Shown in pieces: positions 41,619 to 51,837 of a stretch of DNA of 64,000 bases. Position 1 is the first letter of the stretch; every line of letters starts with the position of its first letter. The DNA lies in the NCBI GenBank assembly GCA_002737705.1, contig NSIM01000004.1:1-64000 (forward strand), read 5' to 3'. The notes under the pieces were generated by a model, which was not told the origin of the DNA, did not search any database, and was given only the letters and a program-made list of their open reading frames with translations. Origin of the DNA: Flavobacteriales bacterium. Lineage in GTDB: Bacteria > Bacteroidota > Bacteroidia > NS11-12g > UBA955. The translations under genes were made by a program, and so were the position numbers.

Positions 41619-42791
41619 TTAAGCGTTGCCCAATTTTATTTGCAGAAGCAACTCAACGAGGTTGAGCCTTAATTTTTCAATGTTCCAATTGTTTTGGGCT
41701 GAGATAAAGACTGCGGGTGCATTGTCTTTGGCAATCCATCCTTTTTCAAATTGTTCAATCGTAAGCCCTGTTTGACCAACAAAAAAATCATCGTTTGCTC
41801 CCCTGAAGGCATCTACCTTATTAAAAACAATAAGGGAGGGTTTGTCACCTGCGCCAATTTCATGTAAAATTTCTTTTACTGTTAACATTTGTTTTTCGAA
41901 CCCATGGTTGCTGATATCAACCACATGGATGAGCAAGTCAGTTTCAATAGCCTCAGCAAGCGTCCCCTTGAAACTTTCGATGAGCAAGGTGGGCAATTTG
42001 CGAATAAAACCCACAGTATCGCTTAGTAAAATTGGAACCATTTGTCCAGGTTCGTGTGGATGGGGTAAAATTACTTTTCGAACGGTGGCATCGAGTGTTG
42101 CAAACAATTTATTTTCTACCAGAAGGTCCGACTTGCTCAGCAAATTCATGACTGTGCTTTTGCCAACATTGGTATAGCCAACCAATGCACATCGAAAAAC
42201 ACCCCTTCTTGCTTTTCTTTGTGTGCTTCCAATTGTTTCAATTGCTTCCAATTTTTTGTGTAAAAGAGAAATTTTATCGCGAAGGACACGGCGGTCAGTT
42301 TCAATTTCTTTTTCACCAGGACCCTTCATGCCAATCCCCCCTTTTTGTTTTGAGAGGTGGGTCCACATCCCTGTAAGCCGGGGAAGCATAAAAATACTTT
42401 GTGCCAGTTCTACCTGTGTTCTCGCTTGGGCTGTTTTTGCATTGTTGGCAAAAATATCAAGAATCAGATGGGTTCTGCTGAGAATTTTGGTATCGGGGAT
42501 TTCAGTTTCTATGTTTCGTACTTGTGCCGGTGTTAGTTCATCGTCAAAAATTATTAAATCAATGCTATTGCGGGTTACATATTGCTTAATTTCATCAAGT
42601 TTTCCTTTTCCAACATAGGTTTTCGGTTGCGGATGATCAAGATTTTGGGTGAATCGTTTTTGGGAGATGGCCCCAGAAGTATAGACCAGTTGTTCCAACT
42701 CATCCAAACTTTCGTCAATGGGAATGATTTGGCGGGGAAGCCCAAGGCCAATCAGTATTGCGGTTTCTTGGGGGTTTAACGTAGAATGCAA
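41619..42791 (-). CDS. hflX: GTPase HflX
   Basis: GPGEKEIETDRR; ALVGYTNVGKSTVMN; DTVGFIRKLPTLLIESFKGTLAE. Confidence 0.94.
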   Translation of the reverse strand: MHSTLNPQETAILIGLGLPRQIIPIDESLDELEQLVYTSGAISQKRFTQNLDHPQPKTYVGKGKLDEIKQYVTRNSIDLIIFDDELTPAQVRNIETEIPDTKILSRTHLILDIFANNAKTAQARTQVELAQSIFMLPRLTGMWTHLSKQKGGIGMKGPGEKEIETDRRVLRDKISLLHKKLEAIETIGSTQRKARRGVFRCALVGYTNVGKSTVMNLLSKSDLLVENKLFATLDATVRKVILPHPHEPGQMVPILLSDTVGFIRKLPTLLIESFKGTLAEAIETDLLIHVVDISNHGFEKQMLTVKEILHEIGAGDKPSLIVFNKVDAFRGANDDFFVGQTGLTIEQFEKGWIAKDNAPAVFISAQNNWNIEKLRLNLVELLLQIKLGNA

Positions 42792-42841
42792 TGATTTTTA
42801 ATTAAAAGTGTATATAAAAGCACTCAAAATTACGGCTGCGC

Positions 42842-44350
42842 TTGGCAATTCAGCACACTACTCCGATTTTTGAGTGCGTGAAATTGAAAATTTTGATATG
42901 CTTGGTAATCACCCTGTGGTCTGCAAGGCTCTTTTCGCAGTCTACATTTCTTTCGAACAAGCCCCAAAACACCAAAAAGAAAACGCAATTTCACCAAACC
43001 ATAGGCCAAGTTGGAGACGCAATTTTTACTGTAAGTTTTAGCGATTATAGGCTCGAAAATGGATTTGTTTTGGATCGGTATGACGACCAAATGCGATTTA
43101 TCAATGGCCGGGAGATAAAAATGCCAGGCAAACAATGGATCCTGAAGGTTTTTTATAGCGATTCTGCAATTTGTTGGATTTCCGTTGTAAGGTTAAGGCA
43201 TAAAATGGCCACAATTTATTGGAATTCGCTCGATTTTGGGTTAAATGGAATTGTCAAATCAAAGGAATGCGCTTCTATAGACCTTGGCGATGTAGACGAA
43301 GACAATTTTGTTGTCAACTATTCACCCAACCGCAAGTTATGGTCACTTGTTGCAATCTATGGCAGTGCAAGTGGTGTAAAATCATGGATGATATTGTCTG
43401 ATATGTCGGGAACCATACTCGAGAATCATATCCAATCTTTGCCCGATAAATTTAAGCTTTTTGAATTGAATTGGACTTCTCTGGTATTGGGAAATGGCGG
43501 AGAAGTGGTGGGATTGTATGAGCAAAAAAGAAATGGATTTTTAAAATCCCCTTTCCCCGATAGAAAGTTTAATACAAACCATTACTGGCTTCGCTTTTTC
43601 AAAGATACTTTGTCTAACGGGGCCGTTGAAGCTGATGGAAATGTATTGGATGCAGCCATTTTCTCTCATCCCCAAACTGGAAAAATACTCATCGCAGGAT
43701 ATTTTAATACCAGCCGTTCCGATGGCATTGAGGGATATTTTATGCAATCATTCCTCAATGCAGAAGTTCTCGATAAAAAACAGTTTGAATTTACTGCTAT
43801 GCAGTTAAAACAAATGGCAGGATTGGCGAGTATCAGGCGTCAAAATAATCCACAAAATTATTTTTTTCGCAACGCAGTTCCCTTAACAAACGGTGGCGTG
43901 TTGTTCATTGCAGAACAGTTTTATGAGAGCCGACAAATGGAAACTCAATATGTGAATGGGCTCCCCCAGACGGCATCTAGAATTTTGTATCATTACGGAG
44001 ATATTGCACTTCAGTATTGCAGACAAGATGGCATTATAGATAGTTTGGTGATGCTGCGTAAAACACAGATTGGTGGGATAAATAGTGCCCAATTTTTTGG
44101 CTTTGGTATGTATGTTTGCAGCAACAGTGTGAATATTATGTATAACGACGACGAAGGCAATATCAAAAGGGTTGCGCACATAAAAATTGACAATACATTC
44201 AAAATGGAAAGCGAGTGGCTTTTCAACAATGAAACCAGTTCCGTTGCTATTTTGCCCTATGAAGGTCGGCAAACAGAATATGGTATGATAACAATACCGA
44301 TTTTAAAGGATAAACAATGGTTTTGGTTGCAAGTGCTATCCAATGATTAA
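42842..44350 (+). CDS. hypothetical secreted protein
   Basis: long ORF with N-terminal hydrophobic segment; 8-bp overlap with the downstream gene. Confidence 0.6.
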   Translation: MAIQHTTPIFECVKLKILICLVITLWSARLFSQSTFLSNKPQNTKKKTQFHQTIGQVGDAIFTVSFSDYRLENGFVLDRYDDQMRFINGREIKMPGKQWILKVFYSDSAICWISVVRLRHKMATIYWNSLDFGLNGIVKSKECASIDLGDVDEDNFVVNYSPNRKLWSLVAIYGSASGVKSWMILSDMSGTILENHIQSLPDKFKLFELNWTSLVLGNGGEVVGLYEQKRNGFLKSPFPDRKFNTNHYWLRFFKDTLSNGAVEADGNVLDAAIFSHPQTGKILIAGYFNTSRSDGIEGYFMQSFLNAEVLDKKQFEFTAMQLKQMAGLASIRRQNNPQNYFFRNAVPLTNGGVLFIAEQFYESRQMETQYVNGLPQTASRILYHYGDIALQYCRQDGIIDSLVMLRKTQIGGINSAQFFGFGMYVCSNSVNIMYNDDEGNIKRVAHIKIDNTFKMESEWLFNNETSSVAILPYEGRQTEYGMITIPILKDKQWFWLQVLSND

Positions 44351-45332
44351 ACGCTTAACAGAACGCGGAAATTTTCCCTTGTTTTTAGTGCTTTTACTCG
44401 CACTGCTTATCCGGGTTCCCGCATTGTTTTATTTGCCCAGGATAGAAACCTTGGTGAAAACAGGAATGCTCTACGATTGTGTAGCATGGGTTAACCAATG
44501 GCCTGTAATTTCTCTCTTATTGGCTCTTTTGATTGTGCTTATCCAAGCTTTTTTTTTGAATGAAATATGCAGAAATCATGGATTGGTAAATCCATTGGGG
44601 TATTTGCCTGCCTATTTTTTTATTATCGTACAAAGCCTCTATCCAGAAAACCTCCTTTTAAGCGAATATCATTTGGGAAATCTATTGGTCTTTATTGGGC
44701 TTTCCTGTTTTTTTCAGTTAAAGGATGGCTATTCAAGGGTTATCTTGTTTTATGGATCACTTGCCTTTGGGGTCGTTGTTTTAATTGTTCCCGATCATTT
44801 AATGGTACTGTTGTTTATTTTGGCGAGTGTCCTGGTTTTTAAGAATATTATGGTCTTGGATGTGATGACTATATTATTTGGTTTGGTTATACCCTATTAT
44901 ATTGTTAGGTCATTGGCATTTATTAACAATTGGGGTTTAACATCCATTGACCAAGTGCTGACCACACCCATAAATATTCAGGTATTTAGCAATGGTATTG
45001 GCATGGTCATCGAAAGATACGCTTTGTTTCTTTTTTTATTGCTGTGTATTCTTATGGGATTACTAAAGCAGGTCAGCAATTATTTTCAAAACAATGTTGA
45101 AGTGCGTAGAAGCAAGCTGGTGGTAATTCTATTTTTTACCTATAGCCTATTGTTAATGCTATTGCATTGGAAGGAATTGCGGAGTTTTCATTTGCTTTCA
45201 GCGTTCCCGGCTGCTGTTTTTTTGTCTAGTTTTTATACGGGCTATCGAATTCCATGGTGGAAGGAATTGTTAAACTTGGCTATTTTCTTGGCTGTCTTAT
45301 ACTCACTGTATGGTTCTTTTTTGGTGTTGTGA
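44343..45332 (+). CDS. polytopic membrane protein, DUF6427-like
   Basis: multiple TM helices; SLYPENLLLSEYHLGNLLVFIGLSCFFQL. Confidence 0.6.
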   Translation: MIKRLTERGNFPLFLVLLLALLIRVPALFYLPRIETLVKTGMLYDCVAWVNQWPVISLLLALLIVLIQAFFLNEICRNHGLVNPLGYLPAYFFIIVQSLYPENLLLSEYHLGNLLVFIGLSCFFQLKDGYSRVILFYGSLAFGVVVLIVPDHLMVLLFILASVLVFKNIMVLDVMTILFGLVIPYYIVRSLAFINNWGLTSIDQVLTTPINIQVFSNGIGMVIERYALFLFLLLCILMGLLKQVSNYFQNNVEVRRSKLVVILFFTYSLLLMLLHWKELRSFHLLSAFPAAVFLSSFYTGYRIPWWKELLNLAIFLAVLYSLYGSFLVL

Positions 45333-45392
45333 AATCATTCGCGCAGACATTAATTTTGGTTTGTACTTTGAAAATTTTTATCGACTTTTGAT

Positions 45393-45929
45393 GTGCTTAT
45401 GCGCTGTGGAAGGAGTCTGATTTTATACTTGTTTATCTTGGCTACGATGCCATCATTTTATGCTTGTTATGCAAAAATTTCACCCGCAGACACGCTCTTT
45501 AAAAAACGCACAATACAAAAAAAAATGACAGGATTTTCAGTGGATAAAACAGATGAGCAGTGGATGAAGCAATTGGGTGAAGAAGCATTTCGTGTATTGA
45601 GAAAAAAGGGTACAGAGCCTTCATTTTCTAGCGAATATGAAACTTTTTGGGAGCCAGGAATCTATGTTTGCAAGGGATGTGATGCTGAATTATTCTCCAG
45701 TAATACCAAATTTGATGCGGGTTGTGGGTGGCCAAGTTTTTATCAGTCTATTGACAAAACCAAGGTGAGAGAAATTGAAGATATTTCGTATAACATGAGC
45801 CGAGTGGAAGTGGTTTGCAATGCCTGTGGAGGTCATTTAGGGCATGTTTTTTCTGATGGATTTGGACAGCCAGGTGGTTTGCGGTATTGCATCAATGGGG
45901 TGAGTTTGGGATTTAAAAAGAAGGAGTAA
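45393..45929 (+). CDS. msrB: peptide-methionine (R)-S-oxide reductase
   Basis: GIYVCKGCDAELFSSNTKFDAGCGWPSFYQSI; CNACGGHLGHVFSDG; RYCINGVSLGF. Confidence 0.95.
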   Translation: MLMRCGRSLILYLFILATMPSFYACYAKISPADTLFKKRTIQKKMTGFSVDKTDEQWMKQLGEEAFRVLRKKGTEPSFSSEYETFWEPGIYVCKGCDAELFSSNTKFDAGCGWPSFYQSIDKTKVREIEDISYNMSRVEVVCNACGGHLGHVFSDGFGQPGGLRYCINGVSLGFKKKE

Positions 45930-45979
45930 TTTCTGTAGTTGTGATAGGCAATCATAGGGCTTTGTTGTAACTTGGCTCT

Positions 45980-48931
45980 TTGTTTATGACGAAAGGAAAA
46001 CTTTTTTTATTGGATGGTATGGCCCTTATATATCGGGCTTTTTTTGCATTTAGCCAAAATCCACGCATGACAAGCAAAGGGTTTAATGCCAGTGCAATGT
46101 TTGGATTTACAAATACCTTATTAGAAATTATTCGAAAACAAAAACCTACGCATATCGCAGTGGTATTTGATACTCCAGCCCCCACAAAAAGACATATCCA
46201 ATATACTGCATACAAGGCACAAAGAGAAGCGATGCCAGAAGATTTGCGCTTAAGTATTCCCTTTATTTTCCGCATTGTTGAGGGATTTAATATTCCAGTA
46301 ATTGCCATGGATGGGTATGAGGCTGACGATATAATTGGAACATTGGCCTGGAAGGCGGGAGATTTGGGATATGATGTTTTTATGATGACTCCCGATAAAG
46401 ACTTCGGTCAATTGGTCCGCGAAAACGTAAAAATCTTCAAACCCGGTCGAATGGGCAATGATGATGAAATTTTGGGTATACAAGAGGTGCTTAGCAAGTG
46501 GGAAATTTCTGACCCTAAGCAGGTAATTGATATTTTGGGGCTTTGGGGAGATGCATCTGACAATATTCCTGGGGTACCAGGTGTGGGCGAAAAGACAGCA
46601 AAAAAGTTGATACAGGAGTTTGGCAGCATGGAGGTAATTCTTGAAAATACCCATCAACTGAAGGGCAAGTTGCAAGAGAATTTTATTGCCTTTGCCGAAC
46701 AAGCAAAAATGAGCAAGTGGTTGGCAACCATAGATACCGCCGTCCCCCTTGAATTGGACATAGAAAACTTTTCCTTAAAACCCCTCGACGAAACGCTCTT
46801 GCGCAATGTGTTTGACGAATTAGAATTTAGAAATATGTTGCGCAGAGCGATGTCTGAAGCAGCTGCGGCTCACTCTATGCCAATACCAAGGCCTTCTTCG
46901 GCACCAGTTCCTGGCCTTGAATCACCCCGTGTCGAAAACAATGAAGACAAGAATGCGCATGCCCCAATGGGATTTGATTTGTTTGGGCAGCCCATCAGCA
47001 CCGCTGTAAAAAAGCAAAGTAGAAATGCAAAAATTGCTTCTGTAGACCAAGCAAAGCCTTTAAACATATTCGAAGAGTCATACCCAGAAAACAATGATGA
47101 AACCCTGCCACCGTTAAAGTACAAAACCCTGGCGGATGTTGATCATCAATACCGCATTGCAGAAAACACATCCGAGAGAGCCAAACTATTGGCAGAATTA
47201 CAAGCTGCTGAGGCCTTTTGTTTCGATACCGAAACCACCGGTATAGAATCCATGCAAGCTTCACTGGTGGGCTTGTCGTTTTCGACCAAAGCGTTCACGG
47301 GTTGGTATGTTCCCATTCCCATTACTAGAGATGAAGCAGCGCTTATCCTTGATGAATTTAGGGATATTTTCGCTTCGCCAAAACGCAAAATTGCCCAAAA
47401 TATTAAATATGATATTTCGGTATTGCGAAATTATTCAGTGGCAATAGCGCCTCCGTTTTTTGATACGATGTTGGCCCACTATTTATTGGAGCCAGACCAA
47501 AGGCATAACATGCAATGGATGAGTGAGAAATTTTTGGGATATACCCCCATTTCAATTGAAACACTCATTGGAAAAAAAGGGAAAAATCAAGGCAATATGA
47601 AGGATGTTCCTTTAGCGCAAATTGCTGAATACGCCAGCGAGGACGCCGACATAACAATCCAATTGTATGGGATTCTTCGAGATGCCATTGCCGAAAGGGG
47701 CCTGGATAAATTACTCAATGAAGTAGAAATGCCTCTTGTGACAGTATTAGAGGAAATGGAACGGGAGGGCGTGAAGATCGATGTTGCATTTTTACAGGAC
47801 TACAGCAAAGAATTGCTTACCCAAGTCCGAATGGTTGAATCTACCATTTTTGGTCTTGCCGGGAAAACTTTCAATATTGCTTCTGCACAGCAAGTGGGAA
47901 ATATCTTGTTTGAGCAATTGAAATTGTTAGAAAAACCCAAGAAAACCAAAACAGGCCAGTACCAAACAGATGAAGAGTCACTGAATTCAATTCTTGACAA
48001 ACATCCTATTGTCCAACAAATTTTGGATTTTAGAACCCTTCAAAAATTAAAAAGCACCTATGTAGATGCTTTGCCGCTTTTGGTAAGTGAAAAAACCGGT
48101 CGCATCCATACCCATTTTAACCAAGCCGTTGCTGCAACAGGCAGACTGAGTAGCCAAAACCCCAATTTGCAGAATATCCCAATTCGCACAGAATTGGGTC
48201 GAGAAATTCGGAAAGCCTTTGTGCCACAGGGTTCCGAAAAACAGCTCTTAAGTTGTGATTATTCTCAGATAGAATTGCGAATCATTGCCCATATTAGTGC
48301 CGATAAAGCCATGCAAGAGGCATTCCGTCAGGGTATAGACATTCACATTGCTACTGCTTCAAAAGTGTGGGACGTTCCTGTAGATCAAGTAGATAAAGAA
48401 ATGCGCAGGAAAGCAAAAACTGTAAATTTCGGAATCATTTATGGCATTTCCGCGTTTGGCCTCAGCCAAAGAGTTGGAATTTCCCGTACCGAAGCAAAAG
48501 AAATTATACAACAGTATTTTATTCAGTTTGGGGGAATCAAAGACTATATGGATGAAACCGTCTTGAAGGCGAAAGAAATGGGTTATGTTGAGACCATTCT
48601 GGGCCGCCGGAGATATATGCGAGACATCAATTCGGTGAATGCGGTTATGCGCGGATTTGCCGAAAGAAATGCCATAAATGCTCCCATTCAGGGCAGTGCA
48701 GCCGACATGATCAAGCTCGCTATGATCCATATTCAAGATTGGTTAAAAGCCGAGAAGTGTAAAACCCGTATGCTATTGCAGGTGCACGACGAATTGCTTT
48801 TTGAGGTGCCCCGTGAAGAATTGTTATGGGTCGAACCAAAAATAAAATCACTCATGGAAAATGCATTGCCTCTTAACATACCTGTACTGGTAGAATCGGG
48901 TATAGGGTCGAATTGGCTTGAGGCCCACTAA
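45980..48931 (+). CDS. polA: DNA polymerase I (5' nuclease, 3'-5' exonuclease, polymerase)
   Basis: FCFDTETTG; LSCDYSQIELRIIAHIS; RRKAKTVNFGIIYGIS; LLQVHDELLFEVP. Confidence 0.97.
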   Translation: MFMTKGKLFLLDGMALIYRAFFAFSQNPRMTSKGFNASAMFGFTNTLLEIIRKQKPTHIAVVFDTPAPTKRHIQYTAYKAQREAMPEDLRLSIPFIFRIVEGFNIPVIAMDGYEADDIIGTLAWKAGDLGYDVFMMTPDKDFGQLVRENVKIFKPGRMGNDDEILGIQEVLSKWEISDPKQVIDILGLWGDASDNIPGVPGVGEKTAKKLIQEFGSMEVILENTHQLKGKLQENFIAFAEQAKMSKWLATIDTAVPLELDIENFSLKPLDETLLRNVFDELEFRNMLRRAMSEAAAAHSMPIPRPSSAPVPGLESPRVENNEDKNAHAPMGFDLFGQPISTAVKKQSRNAKIASVDQAKPLNIFEESYPENNDETLPPLKYKTLADVDHQYRIAENTSERAKLLAELQAAEAFCFDTETTGIESMQASLVGLSFSTKAFTGWYVPIPITRDEAALILDEFRDIFASPKRKIAQNIKYDISVLRNYSVAIAPPFFDTMLAHYLLEPDQRHNMQWMSEKFLGYTPISIETLIGKKGKNQGNMKDVPLAQIAEYASEDADITIQLYGILRDAIAERGLDKLLNEVEMPLVTVLEEMEREGVKIDVAFLQDYSKELLTQVRMVESTIFGLAGKTFNIASAQQVGNILFEQLKLLEKPKKTKTGQYQTDEESLNSILDKHPIVQQILDFRTLQKLKSTYVDALPLLVSEKTGRIHTHFNQAVAATGRLSSQNPNLQNIPIRTELGREIRKAFVPQGSEKQLLSCDYSQIELRIIAHISADKAMQEAFRQGIDIHIATASKVWDVPVDQVDKEMRRKAKTVNFGIIYGISAFGLSQRVGISRTEAKEIIQQYFIQFGGIKDYMDETVLKAKEMGYVETILGRRRYMRDINSVNAVMRGFAERNAINAPIQGSAADMIKLAMIHIQDWLKAEKCKTRMLLQVHDELLFEVPREELLWVEPKIKSLMENALPLNIPVLVESGIGSNWLEAH

Positions 48932-51165
48932 TTAAAGAATTTCCATTGTAAGCCAAATCGAATGCGATAGGGCTGTGTTGGATAGCCTTGAATGTACTGG
49001 AAACGGGTATTGAAACCGGGAATCACCACAAGTTCGTTGAGGTGTTCAATCCTAACAAAAATGTCTATCCATTGAACCCGCGCATTGGCATATACATCAA
49101 GCTCTAGGTAATTTCCAAGCTGCTTGCCTTGACTTGCGTATATAAAGCTAGCCGCATCGGCCCGATAGAATATATTCTGGTAATGGGACACATAACGAAG
49201 ATCTGTTCCAAGGCGAAGTTTCATTGCTTTGTGAAAAATCGGGGCCTCGTAAAAAATAGACGTCGTGCTCAACCATTTGGGCATCCCCATATTAAATAAA
49301 ATGTTTAATTCATGTTTTTTATATGATTGATATAATATAGATTGTAAAATTGTAATTTTTTTGTATTTGATGCATTTTTGCAATTCAATTTTTGCAAATT
49401 GCACGCTTAGTAGTTGTGTTGCTGGTAAAGAATCGATGGAAACCAATGGCCGATCCAAGATTCCCAAATCTGAAAAAATTCTCAAAAAAGATTTTGAGTG
49501 AATACCTTTTTTATGCGTTATTCCAATCTGCAATGACCTGGATCCTGTTGGCTCAAAATTTCTTTCGAACTGGTAGTGATTGCTCTCAAATTGGTATTGA
49601 AATAGTGAGGCATATTGCATCTGACTGGTGATTCCAAGTTCTATTCCCAATGTTTGCTTTGGTACAAAGAAATATTTTGTTAATCCTTCAAGGCGAAACG
49701 AATCAATTGGACCCTTTTCGTTTACAATAAATCGCATTGATTTAACACCTTCCAAAAATACTGTGTCAGATTTATTGCGCAGGGGTATGCGGAGGGTATT
49801 TGATCGTAAGGTTAGAGTGTGACTTCCCTTTGAATACCCACTGAACATAAATTCACCATTGAGATTGATTCTATCCGAATTCCATTTGGCTTGAAATCCT
49901 TGTGAGAACACTTTTTTTACCGATTGTTTGTTCAAAAAATTGGGTTGAATAAATTGATATTGACCGCTTTGAAATACGTGATTTAAGCCAATGACTGCAT
50001 TTCTATATCCAAGGCCAAGATGGCGCTCAAGTCCGAACCTATGGGTAAAGAGGTTCCAGGCACTACTGTCTGCTACCTTTTTTGTTTCATTAAAGGTTTG
50101 AGAACCATAGTAATTACTGTCTCGATTTTCATCTTTATACTGGAATTTTACCTTCTCCCATACCATTGATTCTGTGAGAAACCATTGGGGTCTAGTATTC
50201 AATTGGTAGCGGTTCCACAGAAGGTGTTTATTGTTTTCTATTGATGATTTTGCTTTGTCTAACTGGGGAGTGTAATACCCAAGAGGTCGCATTTGCCACT
50301 GGGAAGAATTGACGGGAATAAAGAACAGGCTATCATTTGCCAGACCTCCATTTTCAACCCTTCTTGATCGATTCCAACTGAATACAATAATTTGTTTAAA
50401 GCGTTTATTTTGGGATTGGAAAAGACTTCCGAAACGAATTCTTTTACGGGTATTGTTTTGAAGAGAGCCCAAATATTGCTCTTGATTAACACTACTATTA
50501 TAGTCGAGTGCGATGTTCCACCCCGGGCTAAAATTTTGGGTGTGCAATGCCTTTAACGCAATGGTATTACCCGGACCTTGCATATAATTAAATTGCGTAA
50601 AAGGGGCGAAAGCCTGATAAAATTGCATGTCTTCTGGGTAGTTGTCGGAACAAGCAAAAGGATTAAATCCGATGCGGATTAACCCATCCAACGACAGGGG
50701 ATTTTTATTGTGGACCATCAGCGATTGCCCTGTAAGTGTGTGCATAGGACTTCCAGTTTCTCCCAAATCGGCCATTGTATACCGTGTTTCATTTCGATAG
50801 AAAGAAGTATTTACCGCATTGGTGTCGTAGGAATACGATTCGTAGGCAAGGGTATCCTTTGGATTCGAAGGATTACACACTATGCGCAAAGGATACTTCC
50901 CTGTATTCCCCATGAAATAAATCAAATCAGCTGTTTGTGGGTGTATTTTGAATTTTACATTTTTCTTATTGACTTCTGCCCTAACTTTGGAAGAATCGTA
51001 AGATGACAAATCCATTTGCAGGGCGCCTATGCCTTGTGCATACGAAGGAATAGCAACGGCAGCGAATTGCAGTATTAACGATATGTTCAGAAGCAGTCTA
51101 GTCAAAATGAAATAAAATGTATTGCAAATTTGCATATAATTATCCACGCTTTGACTGTAAGCCAT
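48928..51165 (-). CDS. putative porin/outer-membrane beta-barrel protein
   Basis: signal peptide (true start possibly MQICNTFYF at about 51132); long beta-rich sequence; C-terminal YRIRFGLQWKFFN. Confidence 0.7.
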   Translation of the reverse strand: MAYSQSVDNYMQICNTFYFILTRLLLNISLILQFAAVAIPSYAQGIGALQMDLSSYDSSKVRAEVNKKNVKFKIHPQTADLIYFMGNTGKYPLRIVCNPSNPKDTLAYESYSYDTNAVNTSFYRNETRYTMADLGETGSPMHTLTGQSLMVHNKNPLSLDGLIRIGFNPFACSDNYPEDMQFYQAFAPFTQFNYMQGPGNTIALKALHTQNFSPGWNIALDYNSSVNQEQYLGSLQNNTRKRIRFGSLFQSQNKRFKQIIVFSWNRSRRVENGGLANDSLFFIPVNSSQWQMRPLGYYTPQLDKAKSSIENNKHLLWNRYQLNTRPQWFLTESMVWEKVKFQYKDENRDSNYYGSQTFNETKKVADSSAWNLFTHRFGLERHLGLGYRNAVIGLNHVFQSGQYQFIQPNFLNKQSVKKVFSQGFQAKWNSDRINLNGEFMFSGYSKGSHTLTLRSNTLRIPLRNKSDTVFLEGVKSMRFIVNEKGPIDSFRLEGLTKYFFVPKQTLGIELGITSQMQYASLFQYQFESNHYQFERNFEPTGSRSLQIGITHKKGIHSKSFLRIFSDLGILDRPLVSIDSLPATQLLSVQFAKIELQKCIKYKKITILQSILYQSYKKHELNILFNMGMPKWLSTTSIFYEAPIFHKAMKLRLGTDLRYVSHYQNIFYRADAASFIYASQGKQLGNYLELDVYANARVQWIDIFVRIEHLNELVVIPGFNTRFQYIQGYPTQPYRIRFGLQWKFFN

Positions 51166-51180
51166 TATTTTGAAACGATG

Positions 51181-51651
51181 ATCGATACATTTCTATTGTT
51201 AAAGTACTTGGCGGTCTTAATCCTCAGTACATTTAAGTATATTTTAGGGGTGTTGGCACTTTTAGCCAGTCCACAATCCAACCCCTTAATTGATTTCTGT
51301 GTAACCTCTTTCGGGGGGATTTTGGGGGTATTTATCTGGATTTTTTTGGGTTCGCTAATCCAAAAAACCTTTATTCGGTATAGCGTAATTCTGAGACAAA
51401 AAAGAAATCCTACAGGGTCAATAACCCCAAAAAAGTTTAGTAAAAAAAATCGCATTTTAGTAAAAATTAAACGTTTTGGGGGCGTGCCCATTCTGGCTTT
51501 TTTATCGCCTTATCTTTTGAGTTTGCCAATTGGATGTTTCATTTGCATTGCAATGGAATCGAATCGATGGCGGGTATTTGCCTATATGGTACTGTCCATT
51601 TTGTTTTGGGGGTCCATCACATTTGGATCAAAATGGATTTTTGCTTCATAA
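51181..51651 (+). CDS. small integral membrane protein, unknown
   Basis: ORF with three or more TM helices; FGGVPILAFLSPYLLSLPIGCFICIAM. Confidence 0.6.
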   Translation: MDTFLLLKYLAVLILSTFKYILGVLALLASPQSNPLIDFCVTSFGGILGVFIWIFLGSLIQKTFIRYSVILRQKRNPTGSITPKKFSKKNRILVKIKRFGGVPILAFLSPYLLSLPIGCFICIAMESNRWRVFAYMVLSILFWGSITFGSKWIFAS

Positions 51652-51837
51652 ATTATTCCTCACAATTGGCCAAATTGACTTGAAAAATCTTCGTGGTCAC
51701 GTTTTGTGTCATTGTTTGGAAATCATTCCTTTTTTTGCCAGCCTATTGAAGGAGCTAGTACACTATTTTGGCAATATTTTAATTTTTACGGGTGGAAAGT
51801 TTCACAAACCAAAGACAAGGCGTTAAATTGTGCTCGA

